Shown: positions 35,879 to 44,739, counted from the first letter of the stretch. The stretch is 57,168 nucleotides of DNA from an uncultured Clostridium sp. (GCA_900554365.1 USGY01000006.1:1-57168); one strand, 5' to 3'. The notes: generated by a model from the letters alone, not told the origin. Numbers and translations: made by a program.

Positions 35879-36745
35879 CTAACCAGCTATTCTAATATTT
35901 TGACTTTCGTATTCACTTTCTAATTTTTTAATAAAGTTATTAGCTGTTTTTTGAATTTTATCTCCTAACTCTAAAATTACCTTTATATCTCCATCAGCCC
36001 AAGAAGTAATATAATTAAAACTGCATCTTGAAGTATCTAAACCAAAATAATCAGCCACTATAAAAGCAACTGATTCAACAAATGTTTCGGATAAATTTCG
36101 ATCTTCTTTATAATTAAAATCATCATAAAGAGCATGTGTTAATTCATGTAATAAGACAGATACTTTATCATCAAGAGATAACGATTTTTTTAGAACAATA
36201 TGTTTGTTCTTAGGGCTCCAATATCCTTGAGCACTCCCTATTTTATTTTCTTCAATAATAGGGAATGGGGAATAGGAGTTCAAAAAGGTAAAAAAGTCTT
36301 TCATATTATTGCTTTGTAGCCTTTTGTCCTCTAAAGGCATTGGCTCACCAACAGTTTGAGAAATGTCAAAAACATAGGTTGGTCTATATGTAAGATACTC
36401 TACAGTTTTTTCTTCTTTTTTTTCTTCTCTATCTTCTAATAAAGTCTTTTGCCCTTCAATTTTAGTAGTATATTTTTTTCTCATAGGATAAATAATTTGT
36501 ATTCCTTTTGCTCCAGGTTTTATTTTTCTACCCATATTTTTCCATGCTTTAAAACCTGCAACCTGTGTTGCTTCTTCCATTTGTGAAAATATAAGTACAA
36601 TATTATTAAAACTATAATTATGAAAATTTCTACTAAATTTTAAAAATTTTGCATATTCTCCAGAATCAATAATACTTGTAACACCATCAACTATCTTATT
36701 AAATATTTCTTTAGTTTTATTTTCTTTATTACTTTTCTTTCCCAT
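35879..36745 (-). CDS. ArdC-like antirestriction/ssDNA-binding metallopeptidase
   Basis: A 288-residue protein from ATG 36745 (AAAGGAGC site). The N-terminal domain matches the ArdC ssDNA-binding pattern: N-Y-S-F-N-N-I-V-L-I, V-A-G-F-K-A-W-K-N-M-G-R, then K-P-G-A-K-G-I-Q-I. The C-terminal zinc peptidase-like motif is L-L-H-E-L-T-H-A-L-Y-D with E-S-V-A-F further on. ArdC proteins protect incoming single-stranded DNA from restriction. It overlaps the end of the PcfJ-like gene, giving a coupled pair. Confidence 0.85.
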   Translation of the reverse strand: MGKKSNKENKTKEIFNKIVDGVTSIIDSGEYAKFLKFSRNFHNYSFNNIVLIFSQMEEATQVAGFKAWKNMGRKIKPGAKGIQIIYPMRKKYTTKIEGQKTLLEDREEKKEEKTVEYLTYRPTYVFDISQTVGEPMPLEDKRLQSNNMKDFFTFLNSYSPFPIIEENKIGSAQGYWSPKNKHIVLKKSLSLDDKVSVLLHELTHALYDDFNYKEDRNLSETFVESVAFIVADYFGLDTSRCSFNYITSWADGDIKVILELGDKIQKTANNFIKKLESEYESQNIRIAG

Positions 36746-36747
36746 AA

Positions 36748-38193
36748 TTAAGCAGCTCCTTTCAATATTTTTCGTTCCCAATTATCTAAAAATTGTATTT
36801 GTGTTTTATTTGGTGAATAATTATATTTGATTCTACTTTGAACAACTTTATTGTCTTTAACTTCTACCGTAACAAGTGATTTATCTTGAGCTTTTATATC
36901 TCGCATAAAGTATATATCACAAATTCCTGAAGCATAATCTTCAGCATATGTTCTTACGCAATTATGTTGTTGCTTACTTTCGTCTTCTAATGCTGCTATT
37001 GTAGGAGCAGGAGTAATTATAAATTTTTTATTTTTAAATACATTTTTTTCTAACTTCTCGTATCTTCTTGAAATAGCTTTATCTAGTAGCTCTTTATTGT
37101 GTATTTTATATTGTATTGCCAATTTATCATGTTCTTTTCTTAATTCTTTTGGAAAAGCATATTTATTGCTTTTTAGGTCATATCCTAAAACACTTGCAAA
37201 CTTTAGATAATCTTTGTAAAGATATGTATCAACTTTGCCTCGATGTAATTTAGCATATCGTATAAATCTATTTATATTTATATACATACATATTTCTTCA
37301 AGTCTATCTATCTTAAATTTTTCCAAATATCTAATTTTCTTTATATTTGTTTCTTTAAGTAATTGTAATATTTCTAATTGGTTATAAGTTATATCGTATT
37401 TTTTCATAAAAGGGTAAAATGTTTTTGACACTCCAAAGATATTTTCAAAGCTGCCTTCACCATAAAATCTACCAGCTTCAAGTGCTAGATTATATAATTG
37501 TGCTTTTACTAACATCTCTACTTTGTTTGAGCTTTTTGCATTTCTCATTACATCTTGAATATCAAAGCATTCCATTTTTTTCGCCAATTCCCAAATCATA
37601 GAGTATTTATATTCTGTGTCTTGAAATATCTGCTGTAAATTATCTGGATATATAAATCCTTTAGTGCTTAGTCCATAATATCTTGAATACTGTCTCCATT
37701 TGCCTGGATTAGATATATGATAAACATGTACATAACCTTGATTTTTAGAAGCTCTATCATTTACAAAAGTACAATCTTGTTCAAATGGTATTACTCTTGC
37801 ATATTCTGCTGATGATACTTTAAAACCATAATAACGATTTATATTATCATATTGAGATCTTATTTCAAACAACCTTAAAATCAGTTGAGAGTCCACTTTA
37901 TCAGCTAAAACAGCAACATCTTCAAAAATATAATGTTTTAAATTATACATTTTAATCATATATGTATTTTTGCAATTAGGACATTTTTCATATTCTTTTG
38001 CTTTTTTAGTAGTAGTAAATTCATGTTTGCAATTAGTACATATACATTTGTTTTTGGGTTTCTTAATAATAAGATTGTGGTGTTTTACAGCCACTTTATC
38101 AACAAAATCATCCCAATTATATGGAATATTATAATTATACCTACAATCTATTTCTTCCAACATTCTTCTATATTTGACTTTTATATATCCCAT
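36748..38193 (-). CDS. PcfJ-like protein
   Basis: A 481-residue protein. The N-terminal zinc ribbon is C-I-C-T-N-C (about residues 47-52) and C-P-N-C (about 72-75). The C-terminal PcfJ signature is P-T-I-A-A-L-E-D-E-S-K-Q-Q-H-N-C-V followed by Y-F-M-R-D-I. PcfJ-type proteins occur with PcfK on conjugative plasmids and ICEs of Firmicutes; function unknown. It overlaps the stop of the PcfK gene by one base, the usual pcfK-pcfJ order. Confidence 0.85.
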   Translation of the reverse strand: MGYIKVKYRRMLEEIDCRYNYNIPYNWDDFVDKVAVKHHNLIIKKPKNKCICTNCKHEFTTTKKAKEYEKCPNCKNTYMIKMYNLKHYIFEDVAVLADKVDSQLILRLFEIRSQYDNINRYYGFKVSSAEYARVIPFEQDCTFVNDRASKNQGYVHVYHISNPGKWRQYSRYYGLSTKGFIYPDNLQQIFQDTEYKYSMIWELAKKMECFDIQDVMRNAKSSNKVEMLVKAQLYNLALEAGRFYGEGSFENIFGVSKTFYPFMKKYDITYNQLEILQLLKETNIKKIRYLEKFKIDRLEEICMYININRFIRYAKLHRGKVDTYLYKDYLKFASVLGYDLKSNKYAFPKELRKEHDKLAIQYKIHNKELLDKAISRRYEKLEKNVFKNKKFIITPAPTIAALEDESKQQHNCVRTYAEDYASGICDIYFMRDIKAQDKSLVTVEVKDNKVVQSRIKYNYSPNKTQIQFLDNWERKILKGAA

Positions 38194-38597
38194 TATTTTT
38201 GCACCCCCTGAAATAATGTGATTTGGTTATCCTCTGGTCTTTTTTTCTCAGGTGTTTTTTCTTCTTTTTTCTCCTTTTTCTTGTCTTCTTTTTCTATTAC
38301 TTCAGCTGGTGTAGGTGGCATTACTTTCTTTTCTTTTAATCCCAATTCTTCATTGCTTTTGCTAAAATAGGTAATTGCCCATAAATAGACAACTTTATCG
38401 TTTACCATTGCTACATTATCTTTAGCAAGGTTTCTTGCTTTATCACATATGTATTTATACATTTGCTTTATAGATTTTTCTTCATTATTAAATTTTTCGT
38501 GTAAATCATTTCTTGTTTTTAAATAATCAAATATTGCTGAAATATTATAATTATTTATTTCTAATACTTCTGCTTGTAATCTTTCTAATCCTTCCAT
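38193..38597 (-). CDS. PcfK-like protein
   Basis: A 134-residue protein from ATG 38597, 9 bases after GGAAGGAG; upstream ATGs have no site and would overlap the previous gene. The N-terminal 90 residues match PcfK: I-F-D-Y-L-K-T-R, M-Y-K-Y-I-C-D-K-A, and W-A-I-T-Y-F. A Lys/Glu/Pro-rich tail ends in I-T-L-F-Q. It is paired with PcfJ. Function unknown. Confidence 0.8.
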   Translation of the reverse strand: MEGLERLQAEVLEINNYNISAIFDYLKTRNDLHEKFNNEEKSIKQMYKYICDKARNLAKDNVAMVNDKVVYLWAITYFSKSNEELGLKEKKVMPPTPAEVIEKEDKKKEKKEEKTPEKKRPEDNQITLFQGVQK

Positions 38598-38616
38598 AAT
38601 TTTTTCTCCTTCCAAT

Positions 38617-39009
38617 TCATGATACTTTTTTAAATCTTGTAAAAAGTTCATTTGATGTTTCTTCTGATTGCATATATAGTTTGTAGTTACCAATTCCATA
38701 TTTTTTAATTTTTAATTCTCGTTCTTCTTGTACTTTTTGCAGTAATTGTGGGATTTCTTCAAATGTAAAAAAATAAGAGACAAGATTATTAAAATTAACA
38801 ATCTTATCTCCTTTAAAATCTTTTATTACATTGAATCTATAATGATATTTCTTTTTTCCGTTATGGTCTGCTATACGAATTCCACAACATACTCCAAAAT
38901 CTAATTTTAAATAAATAGAGTTTGTTGTTACTGAATTATATCTATGAACAATAAATCCCAATTTTTTTAGTTTATCAACTAAAATACTAGCTATTTCTTT
39001 TTCATTCAT
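38617..39009 (-). CDS. Hypothetical protein of the DNA-processing operon
   Basis: A 130-residue protein with an alpha/beta look (I-A-S-I-L-V-D-K-L-K-K-L-G-F-I-V-H-R-Y, K-L-D-F-G-V-C-C-G-I-R-I-A-D-H). Pattern and size resemble small nuclease-fold or phage accessory proteins, but no catalytic set is clear. The start follows the stop of the next upstream gene by three bases. Confidence 0.5.
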   Translation of the reverse strand: MNEKEIASILVDKLKKLGFIVHRYNSVTTNSIYLKLDFGVCCGIRIADHNGKKKYHYRFNVIKDFKGDKIVNFNNLVSYFFTFEEIPQLLQKVQEERELKIKKYGIGNYKLYMQSEETSNELFTRFKKVS

Positions 39010-39011
39010 AT

Positions 39012-39287
39012 TTAAGCAACTTCTTCCTGTATTTCGGCAAATTTAAGGTATCTATCTCTATTTATTTTTTTAGTAATCGTTTTCATATATGGTTTAATAT
39101 CTTTGATTTCATCTTCTGGAATGTTAACTCTTGAAACTCTTGCAATGCTTGTACCATTTTGTGTAGGTGCTTTAACAATATCACCTTCATTTAATTTAAT
39201 AATTGTGAAATATGAGTATGATTTTCCACCAAAAGTTCGAGGAATAAATTTATCCTCATATTTAACTGCAATTATATTCGTATTCAT
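39012..39287 (-). CDS. Hypothetical protein with beta-barrel-like core
   Basis: A 91-residue protein: N-T-N-I-I-A-V-K-Y, Y-F-T-I-I-K-L-N-E-G-D-I-V-K-A-P-T, I-A-R-V-S-R-V. The G-D-I-V and following strands resemble a small OB/SH3-like fold that is common in phage-type operons. It ends in E-E-V-A. It overlaps the upstream gene by 26 bases. Confidence 0.5.
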   Translation of the reverse strand: MNTNIIAVKYEDKFIPRTFGGKSYSYFTIIKLNEGDIVKAPTQNGTSIARVSRVNIPEDEIKDIKPYMKTITKKINRDRYLKFAEIQEEVA

Positions 39288-39483
39288 GATTTTGTTCTCC
39301 TTCCATCATATCAATATTATCTATTTGCTCATTGAATCTATTTAATAAAGTAAATACTTCAATGAAATTACTACCTAGACCTGGTTTATTTTCTTCATCA
39401 AATTTCATTAATAAAACAAGTCCATTTGCAATATTTTGTAATTCATTTCGTGTAAAAATCATTTCATTGCTACCTAATTCCAT
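39262..39483 (-). CDS. Small hypothetical protein (73 aa)
   Basis: A 73-residue protein starting M-E-L-G-S-N-E-M-I-F-T, with one central helix (L-Q-N-I-A-N-G-L-V-L-L-M) and an acidic C-terminus rich in Glu and Asn. It has GGAGGGATAATA upstream and sits between ssb and the 39012 gene. No family known. Confidence 0.45.
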   Translation of the reverse strand: MELGSNEMIFTRNELQNIANGLVLLMKFDEENKPGLGSNFIEVFTLLNRFNEQIDNIDMMEGEQNHEYEYNCS

Positions 39484-39501
39484 TTATTATCCCTCCAATG
39501 C

Positions 39502-39924
39502 TCAAAATGGTAAATCATCACCATTACTAATAAATTCTTCAGTATCATTGTTTTGTGTAACTGGTGTAGAACTATTTAATATACTTTCATCTGGTCCTTG
39601 TGATTTCTTTGATTCAATAAAATCAAGTTCTTCAGCAACAACCTCTGTTACATAATGCTTAATTCCTTGCTCATCATCCCAAGTCCTAGTTTGCAATCTA
39701 CCTGTAATAGCCACTTGCATACCTTTTTTTAAGTAATTTGCAGAGGTTTCAGCTAATTTATTCCAAGCAACTATATTAAAAAAGTCTGCTTGTCTTTCTT
39801 CACCTTCCTTTACAAATTTACGATTAACAGCAAGTGTAAATGATGCAACTGCTGTGTTTGAAGTTTGTGTATATCTTAATTCAACATCTTTTGTTAGTCT
39901 TCCTAATAAAATAACTTTATTCAT
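39502..39924 (-). CDS. ssb: Single-stranded DNA-binding protein
   Basis: A 140-residue SSB from ATG 39924: M-N-K-V-I-L-L-G-R-L-T-K-D-V-E-L-R-Y, then V-A-S-F-T-L-A-V-N-R, F-F-N-I-V-A-W-N-K-L-A-E, and G-R-L-Q-T-R-T-W. The acidic C-terminal tip is N-G-D-D-L-P-F, the protein-interaction tail. It coats the single-stranded DNA of the element during transfer and replication. AAAGGATGG precedes the start. Confidence 0.97.
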   Translation of the reverse strand: MNKVILLGRLTKDVELRYTQTSNTAVASFTLAVNRKFVKEGEERQADFFNIVAWNKLAETSANYLKKGMQVAITGRLQTRTWDDEQGIKHYVTEVVAEELDFIESKKSQGPDESILNSSTPVTQNNDTEEFISNGDDLPF

Positions 39925-39947
39925 AATAATTTTCCATCCTTTCCAAT

Positions 39948-40310
39948 TTATAAACTCCATTCATAATTGAATGTGTTTGTATATTCCTTTAATTTTTCAA
40001 TATTCATTAGGCAATAATCTATTGTTTCATTTTCTGAAGCATAAGGATTACATTTAGCACTTGTATATACTTCTTCAATTACTCCCAATTTTTCTAAAAA
40101 TTTTGTTAACCCTGAATTTTCAGAGTAGTTTTTTATAGTAGCAGTGTCTGGTTCATATAAATAATCTGTCATATTTACCGTAACTGTAGTAATAGGTTCA
40201 CCATCTGTGCTTTCCATACTAATAGCCATTGATTGCTTATTATATAGGTAATTTGAGACATTAAAATAACAATCTCCATAGTTTTTATATTTAAAAGTTT
40301 TACATTTCAT
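39948..40310 (-). CDS. Hypothetical protein (120 aa)
   Basis: A 120-residue protein from ATG 40310 (AAAGGATGG site): K-C-K-T-F-K-Y-K-N-Y-G-D-C-Y-F-N-V-S-N-Y-L-Y, V-T-V-N-M-T-D-Y-L-Y, L-T-K-F-L-E-K-L-G-V. It resembles the DUF4313-type proteins of Firmicutes ICEs in length and pattern, but I am not sure. Conserved operon partner of ssb. Confidence 0.45.
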   Translation of the reverse strand: MKCKTFKYKNYGDCYFNVSNYLYNKQSMAISMESTDGEPITTVTVNMTDYLYEPDTATIKNYSENSGLTKFLEKLGVIEEVYTSAKCNPYASENETIDYCLMNIEKLKEYTNTFNYEWSL

Positions 40311-40338
40311 GATATCTTTCCATCCTTTCATTTTTTAT

Positions 40339-40758
40339 TTATGCTGCTATATTAAAGATTTCTTCTTTATTTCTTTTAGCATTTTTTTGTTTCATTTTTC
40401 TTTGATTGTAATAGTATTCTTCTAAAAATTCTTCTTTATATCTGTTTATCTTCTTTTCGTGTCTATTAATTTTAAACATATTTGTAAATTTTCTTATGTC
40501 TCTTTTTTTCATTGATGTTCTGCGATTATTTTTTATAGAAACTACAATAAATGTTCCTAAAATAATATTTCCTTTGAATAGTCTATTAAACTCATCATTA
40601 GAAGCATTTTTATTTGCAATAATTATAGTATTTTCATTTACTCTAAACCTTTGTAATTCTTCTCCTATAAATGATTTTATAAATTTGATACTTGCAGGAA
40701 TTCTAACTGTTTGAACTTCCTTTCCTGGCATAACTAATAAAACTTTGATTTTCATATG
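40339..40758 (-). CDS. Basic hypothetical protein (139 aa)
   Basis: A 139-residue protein from ATG 40758 (AAAGGAAG site). The N-terminal part K-I-K-V-L-L-V-M-P-G-K-E-V-Q-T-V-R-I resembles the DUF3846 family (short proteins with V-x-P-G-K and I-I-A-N-K). The C-terminal third is strongly basic (K-K-R-D-I-R-K-F and R-H-E-K-K-I-N-R). Possibly nucleic-acid binding. Confidence 0.5.
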   Translation of the reverse strand, partial: HMKIKVLLVMPGKEVQTVRIPASIKFIKSFIGEELQRFRVNENTIIIANKNASNDEFNRLFKGNIILGTFIVVSIKNNRRTSMKKRDIRKFTNMFKINRHEKKINRYKEEFLEEYYYNQRKMKQKNAKRNKEEIFNIAA

Positions 40759-40814
40759 TTTTCTTCCTTTCATTTTATAAAAATTTAAAAGGTGGAACTA
40801 TGCCACCTTTGTTT

Positions 40815-42440
40815 TTAAGCTGCTTGTAGATAATTGGTATTTTCCATATAGCCATCTTGAAGTTTTAAGTCTTGTCCTTTTTCTACTTTAGCAATTAAGA
40901 TTTGTGTATCTTTTGAATACTCCTGTGCAAAATTATAATCTGCACAACTTTCGCTGTCATCAATAAATAGTGGAATATTAACTCCAGATATTTTATTAAA
41001 CATATTGCACAATTCTATTGATGTAGCAATAGTCTCTGATCGAGATAAGTTCTTTAATTCATTGTTGTTATATGTAATAATAAAATCTTCTTTTAATTCT
41101 CCACTATCTTTTAGTACAGTATAATATCTGATTTTTACATTCTTCAAATGCCTAGTTGCAAATTTCATTTTTTCTTCAATATAGTTAATGTATAATTTTT
41201 GTGTAATATCTTTTGTTTGTTTTACATTATCTATAAGAGATTGACATTCACTAATTTGCTTTTTAAATGTTTCAATATCATGTTTTGCTCCATTTATATT
41301 ATTTTGTTTTAGTAAAATAGAATTATTATACTTTTCAATTTCTAATTTTTCTTGCTCTAAGCTTTTGATTTGAGCTTTGACGCTTTCTATATTCTTTTCA
41401 TTTTCTATGTCAGGAGTGCCTTCTAAAGCGTGTAATTTGCATCTTTCTGTTGTCATTTTACTTTTAATATCTACTATATCTTTTTCAAGTTGTTGTTTAT
41501 TTGCAAATGCTCCTTCCAAGTCTTTTTTCATATTTTTAATTGTTGCAAATTTACTCTCATTTTGAATTTTTTGTTCACACATAGGACAGCACACATCAGA
41601 TTCATTTTTTATTGATAAATATATCTTTTTGCCTGTTTTCATTTTAGTATCTAAATCATTTATTTGCCTCTCCATTTGTGATATTTGATTTTGTAAATTA
41701 TCAACAATTTTTTTCTGTTTTTCTTTATCAAATAGCGAATTATTTGTACTTAAAAAAGATAACTCTTGTCTAGCAAGTGATAGTTCCTCATCCTTATCAA
41801 ATGTCCTTTTTTCTTCTATTGGAGTATTAACAACATTTTCTGCATATTCAATTTTTCCATTAAGATTTTTGATTTTATCTTCGTACATTTTTTTAGTAGT
41901 GTTAAGGTCTTTTAAATAGTCAATTATATTTTTAGGTACACCTTCTAAATATCGCTTTTCAGTAGAATCTAGTTTTTCATAAACTGTAGTAATATCAACA
42001 CTAGGTAGATACTTGTTTATTAATTCTTTTTGTTCTGCAGGTTTTTTAGTTATAAAATAATTAGGATTAAGTATTGATAAAAATAATTTCTTGTCGCTAA
42101 AAAAAACTTGTAAGTCTTCTGGTTCTGCTTTTTTATTATCTAATGCAACAAAGTTTTTACTATTATCATACTTGTTTTTGTACCTGACTAAAGTGTGTTC
42201 ATTATTAGAATTATCAGTAAATCTTAATTCTACATAGCAATCTTCAGATTTTTTATTGCCTAGCCATACTCTGTCATCACCTGTTAAATTTGTTCCTAAA
42301 AAAGCCCATATAATTGCATATAGTATGTTGGTTTTGCCTTTTGTATTTCCACCTGTAATAGTAGTTATGTCATAAAGGTTTGTTTTAAATTCCTTCTCAA
42401 ATTTTCTAAATCCAATAGTTTTAAGATAATTAATTCTCAT
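40815..42440 (-). CDS. Rad50/SMC-like ATPase with zinc hook
   Basis: A 541-residue protein: Walker A I-T-G-G-N-T-K-G-K-T-N-I (about residues 28-39), long coiled coils (about 175-280 and 290-410) separated by a zinc hook V-C-C-P-M-C-E-Q, then a signature-like L-K-N-L-S-R-S-E-T and Walker B I-P-L-F-I-D-D-S-E. This is the reduced Rad50/SbcC plan found on phages and ICEs, used to handle DNA ends. No SbcD-like nuclease is adjacent; the metallophosphoesterase at 29767 is far away. Confidence 0.85.
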   Translation of the reverse strand: MRINYLKTIGFRKFEKEFKTNLYDITTITGGNTKGKTNILYAIIWAFLGTNLTGDDRVWLGNKKSEDCYVELRFTDNSNNEHTLVRYKNKYDNSKNFVALDNKKAEPEDLQVFFSDKKLFLSILNPNYFITKKPAEQKELINKYLPSVDITTVYEKLDSTEKRYLEGVPKNIIDYLKDLNTTKKMYEDKIKNLNGKIEYAENVVNTPIEEKRTFDKDEELSLARQELSFLSTNNSLFDKEKQKKIVDNLQNQISQMERQINDLDTKMKTGKKIYLSIKNESDVCCPMCEQKIQNESKFATIKNMKKDLEGAFANKQQLEKDIVDIKSKMTTERCKLHALEGTPDIENEKNIESVKAQIKSLEQEKLEIEKYNNSILLKQNNINGAKHDIETFKKQISECQSLIDNVKQTKDITQKLYINYIEEKMKFATRHLKNVKIRYYTVLKDSGELKEDFIITYNNNELKNLSRSETIATSIELCNMFNKISGVNIPLFIDDSESCADYNFAQEYSKDTQILIAKVEKGQDLKLQDGYMENTNYLQAA

Positions 42441-42639
42441 TTTCCATTACTCCTTCATATTTTACTAAACATATACCATCTAGCCAATCTTCAGTACCAT
42501 CTTCAAATCTAATATTATAATCTAAATAATATGGATCACGACAAATAACAGTTCCGATTGCATCTTGATATAGTTTGTTGTTACATTTACCAAAACCATT
42601 TACAATAACACATTGATTATTTTTAAATTTGTTAAACAT
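42430..42639 (-). CDS. Small hypothetical protein (69 aa)
   Basis: A 69-residue protein, probably a small beta barrel: Q-C-V-I-V-N-G-F-G-K-C, A-I-G-T-V-I-C-R-D, Y-N-I-R-F-E-D-G-T-E-D-W. The last motif resembles SH3/KOW-like modules. It overlaps the Rad50-like gene by 11 bases. Function unknown. Confidence 0.5.
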   Translation of the reverse strand: MFNKFKNNQCVIVNGFGKCNNKLYQDAIGTVICRDPYYLDYNIRFEDGTEDWLDGICLVKYEGVMENEN

Positions 42640-42647
42640 TTTTTCCC

Positions 42648-42683
42648 TTCAACATTGACTTTTTATTTTGTAATTTTTATAAT
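42648..42683 (+). promoter_or_regulatory. Strong plus-strand promoter antisense to the operon, with CTTCAACATTGA box
   Basis: TTGACT (42655-42660), exactly 17 bases, TATAAT (42678-42683). It points away from the 42639 start and into the 3' end of the minus-strand 42741-43853 gene, so it would make an antisense transcript. CTTCAACATTGA overlaps its -35, as at 48310. Confidence 0.55.
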
Positions 42684-42740
42684 GCTAATATAGTTATTTA
42701 TTTAACTTGTTTTATGTAGTGGCATATAGTTTTCTTAAGG

Positions 42741-43853
42741 CTATGCTGCTACATTTTTTAATAATTTACGCTCATAAACAATACTTTTTGTAAATGTGTT
42801 ATCTCCAGCTTTTGCTAAATCTAAAATTACCTCTGTTCCAATATCACATTCTAGTATTTCATCTGCAAATTGTGGTGGAATAACTACATCTATTAAGTTA
42901 TCTTTTACATCTGCAAATTTAACAACAAGGTATTCTGTAGGTTTACCTGCTTTTGCTATTGTTTTTGTAGTTGTTTCAAATAAAAAGTAATGGTCTTTGT
43001 ATTTTTCTTCAAACGCTGTAACTTCGTCTTTTTTCTTGGTTTTAGTAGTCTTTTTAGTAGTTTTCTTTTCTGCAACTTTTGTTTCCTTTGGTTGTTCTTG
43101 TGTTACCTTTTGTTCTGTTTTAGCATGTTGTGTTTCAGTTACAATTTCTTTTGAATCTGCAACATCATTATTCACAGTTTGAGCAGTATTTGTGGATAAT
43201 TGTTTTGTTTGATTTTCTGGAATTGAATTGTTAGAAATAAAATCTTCTTTTTTGATAATATCAAGAATATAATTGTTAAATGTTTTACCGAATTTATTGG
43301 TTTGTTCCTCTTGTTTTAGAAATAAAGTATAATCACCAATTACGGAATTTCCAATTTGTTTTTGTAAATCAATATATGTTTGTAGTCTTTTTATTGATGT
43401 GTAACCTGTAATTTTCATTAGCCATATTCTATCTGTACTAATCTCTGGTAATAAGAATTTTAAAGTTCCTTCAATATTACACATTGGTTTAGATTTTCCA
43501 TCTGAAGAAACTCTATATTTGCAACTCTCACTACAACTAATAGGTTGCCATACATTTGATACTTTTTGTTTGCCTTGTTCTTGGTTTTCCATACAATAAC
43601 ATACAGCTCCACCTTGATTATATCTAATTCTACGAACTGACAAAGGCTCCTCATCAAAAAATCTTATATTGATTTTTGTTTCTTTATTGTAGGTTTCATT
43701 AAAACGATTAAGTAAAAATTGCATATTATCATTTTTAATCTTTGCTATAAAATATCCTAATTCTACAACTCTCCTTTTTTGGTTTAAAATTTGTTGTTCT
43801 CCATGTTGAACTCTGCCAACAATAGGTAAATTCATTTTTCTTACTTGTTCCAT
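42741..43853 (-). CDS. Possible recombination directionality factor-like protein
   Basis: A 370-residue protein. Residues 1-200 have a pattern like the gp3/RDF proteins of serine-integrase phages: L-P-I-V-G-R-V near the start, a Cys-rich C-S-E-S-C-K-Y-R-V plus P-M-C-N-I-E-G-T-L-K-F-L-L-P-E-I, then I-W-L-M-K-I-T-G-Y-T-S-I. A Thr/Lys-rich linker (about 220-275) and a small C-terminal domain ending in N-V-A-A follow. If correct, it would steer the serine recombinases towards excision. The family call is from memory and moderate. Confidence 0.5.
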   Translation of the reverse strand: MEQVRKMNLPIVGRVQHGEQQILNQKRRVVELGYFIAKIKNDNMQFLLNRFNETYNKETKINIRFFDEEPLSVRRIRYNQGGAVCYCMENQEQGKQKVSNVWQPISCSESCKYRVSSDGKSKPMCNIEGTLKFLLPEISTDRIWLMKITGYTSIKRLQTYIDLQKQIGNSVIGDYTLFLKQEEQTNKFGKTFNNYILDIIKKEDFISNNSIPENQTKQLSTNTAQTVNNDVADSKEIVTETQHAKTEQKVTQEQPKETKVAEKKTTKKTTKTKKKDEVTAFEEKYKDHYFLFETTTKTIAKAGKPTEYLVVKFADVKDNLIDVVIPPQFADEILECDIGTEVILDLAKAGDNTFTKSIVYERKLLKNVAA

Positions 43854-43878
43854 TTTTTATCTTCCTTTCATTTTAAAT

Positions 43879-44241
43879 TTACGCTGCAACTAAATCTTGC
43901 AAGTAATAACAATTTTCATTTACTGTGGAATAATCAATATTGTAAATTGGATAAAATACATTTTTTACAATGCAACTTCCAATTCGTTCTTTTAATATTC
44001 CTAAAGTTTCTAATTGTGGTATTAGTGTAGGTCTAAAACGGTCGTTTACTACAACTTGATTATCTTGTAATTTTACTGAATTTTGTTCTAGTGTAATATC
44101 AGCAAAATGCGATACTTGATTTACGTTAGGATCAAGTCCGAATAAACTCATTTGCAAGTTACCATTTTTGTATGATGAACAATTTATAAAGCAATTTTTA
44201 AAGATCGTTTCATACATTTCAAAATCAAAACCATTTTCCAT
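43879..44241 (-). CDS. Hypothetical protein, first gene of the DNA-processing operon
   Basis: A 120-residue protein from ATG 44241, behind TTGAAAGGAGATTT. It is mixed alpha/beta with Cys/Asn-rich stretches (F-K-N-C-F-I-N-C-S-S-Y-K-N-G) and an end Y-Y-L-Q-D-L-V-A-A. Function unknown. A hairpin attenuator and a hairpin array lie upstream. Confidence 0.5.
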   Translation of the reverse strand: MENGFDFEMYETIFKNCFINCSSYKNGNLQMSLFGLDPNVNQVSHFADITLEQNSVKLQDNQVVVNDRFRPTLIPQLETLGILKERIGSCIVKNVFYPIYNIDYSTVNENCYYLQDLVAA

Positions 44242-44321
44242 AACAAAATCTCCTTTCAATTTTTTGTGTAAAAAGATTTTTAATTCAAATCCTCCTTTCT
44301 TGATTTTTGGGTAAAAAAAGA

Positions 44322-44363
44322 GAAAGTATCTGTTAGTAGGGGGGCTTTCTAACATTTACTTTC
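44322..44363 (-). terminator. Leader attenuator of the minus-strand operon
   Basis: On the minus strand GAAAGTA pairs with TACTTTC, with an inner GTTAG/CTAAC stem, and is followed by CTCTTTTTTT, about 80 bases before ATG 44241. It would end transcription early unless read-through is induced. Confidence 0.6.
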
Positions 44364-44425
44364 TACTTATTTTAAGCACAACAAATAATCTATATATTTG
44401 ATTAGTGCAAATACCCTAAATTATG

Positions 44426-44522
44426 CTGTATTAAAAAATACAGATGTACCACTACTAACTAAAATTTTAGTAGTTATGCTTCAGAACAAAATTCTGAAGG
44501 TAGTTATAGTAAAAACTATAAC
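44426..44522. repeat. Array of four consecutive hairpins (origin or oriT candidate)
   Basis: Perfect stems occur one after the other: CTGTATT/AATACAG (44426-44443), ACTACT/AGTAGT with inner palindrome ACTAAAATTTTAGT (44451-44474), CTTCAGAA/TTCTGAAG (44479-44499), GTTATAGT/ACTATAAC (44503-44522). They lie in the 500-base gap between the divergent operons at 44241 and 44763, which holds no convincing gene. Such arrays are typical of single-strand origins, oriT regions or phage-like control regions. Confidence 0.55.
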
Positions 44523-44702
44523 ATTATCTTTATACACAATTATATTTTATAAGGATTTCTTTATAATTTCAATAATAAGTTCAAAAAAATATTTTTTGCT
44601 TATATATCAATGATTTATAAAAATTTTTGTGTCCTAAAACTAAAATTCGACATACTTTTTAGTCAAAAAAGTTTATAATAGAAATAATTAAAAAATTTTT
44701 CA

Positions 44703-44739
44703 CTTCAGCATTCCATTTCTTTAAATGATTTTATACAAT
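44703..44739 (+). promoter_or_regulatory. Promoter with CTTCAGCATT box
   Basis: TTCCAT (44711-44716), 17 bases, TACAAT (44734-44739). CTTCAGCATT (44703-44712), preceded by A5-T5, overlaps the -35. TTCCA could pair with the TGGAA just before the GGAGTGAAG ribosome binding site, if it is transcribed. Confidence 0.5.

Noticed and set aside
44398..44613. 71-residue ORF in the hairpin array
   Set aside because: Composed of the palindromic sequences themselves, no ribosome binding site, and low-complexity translation.
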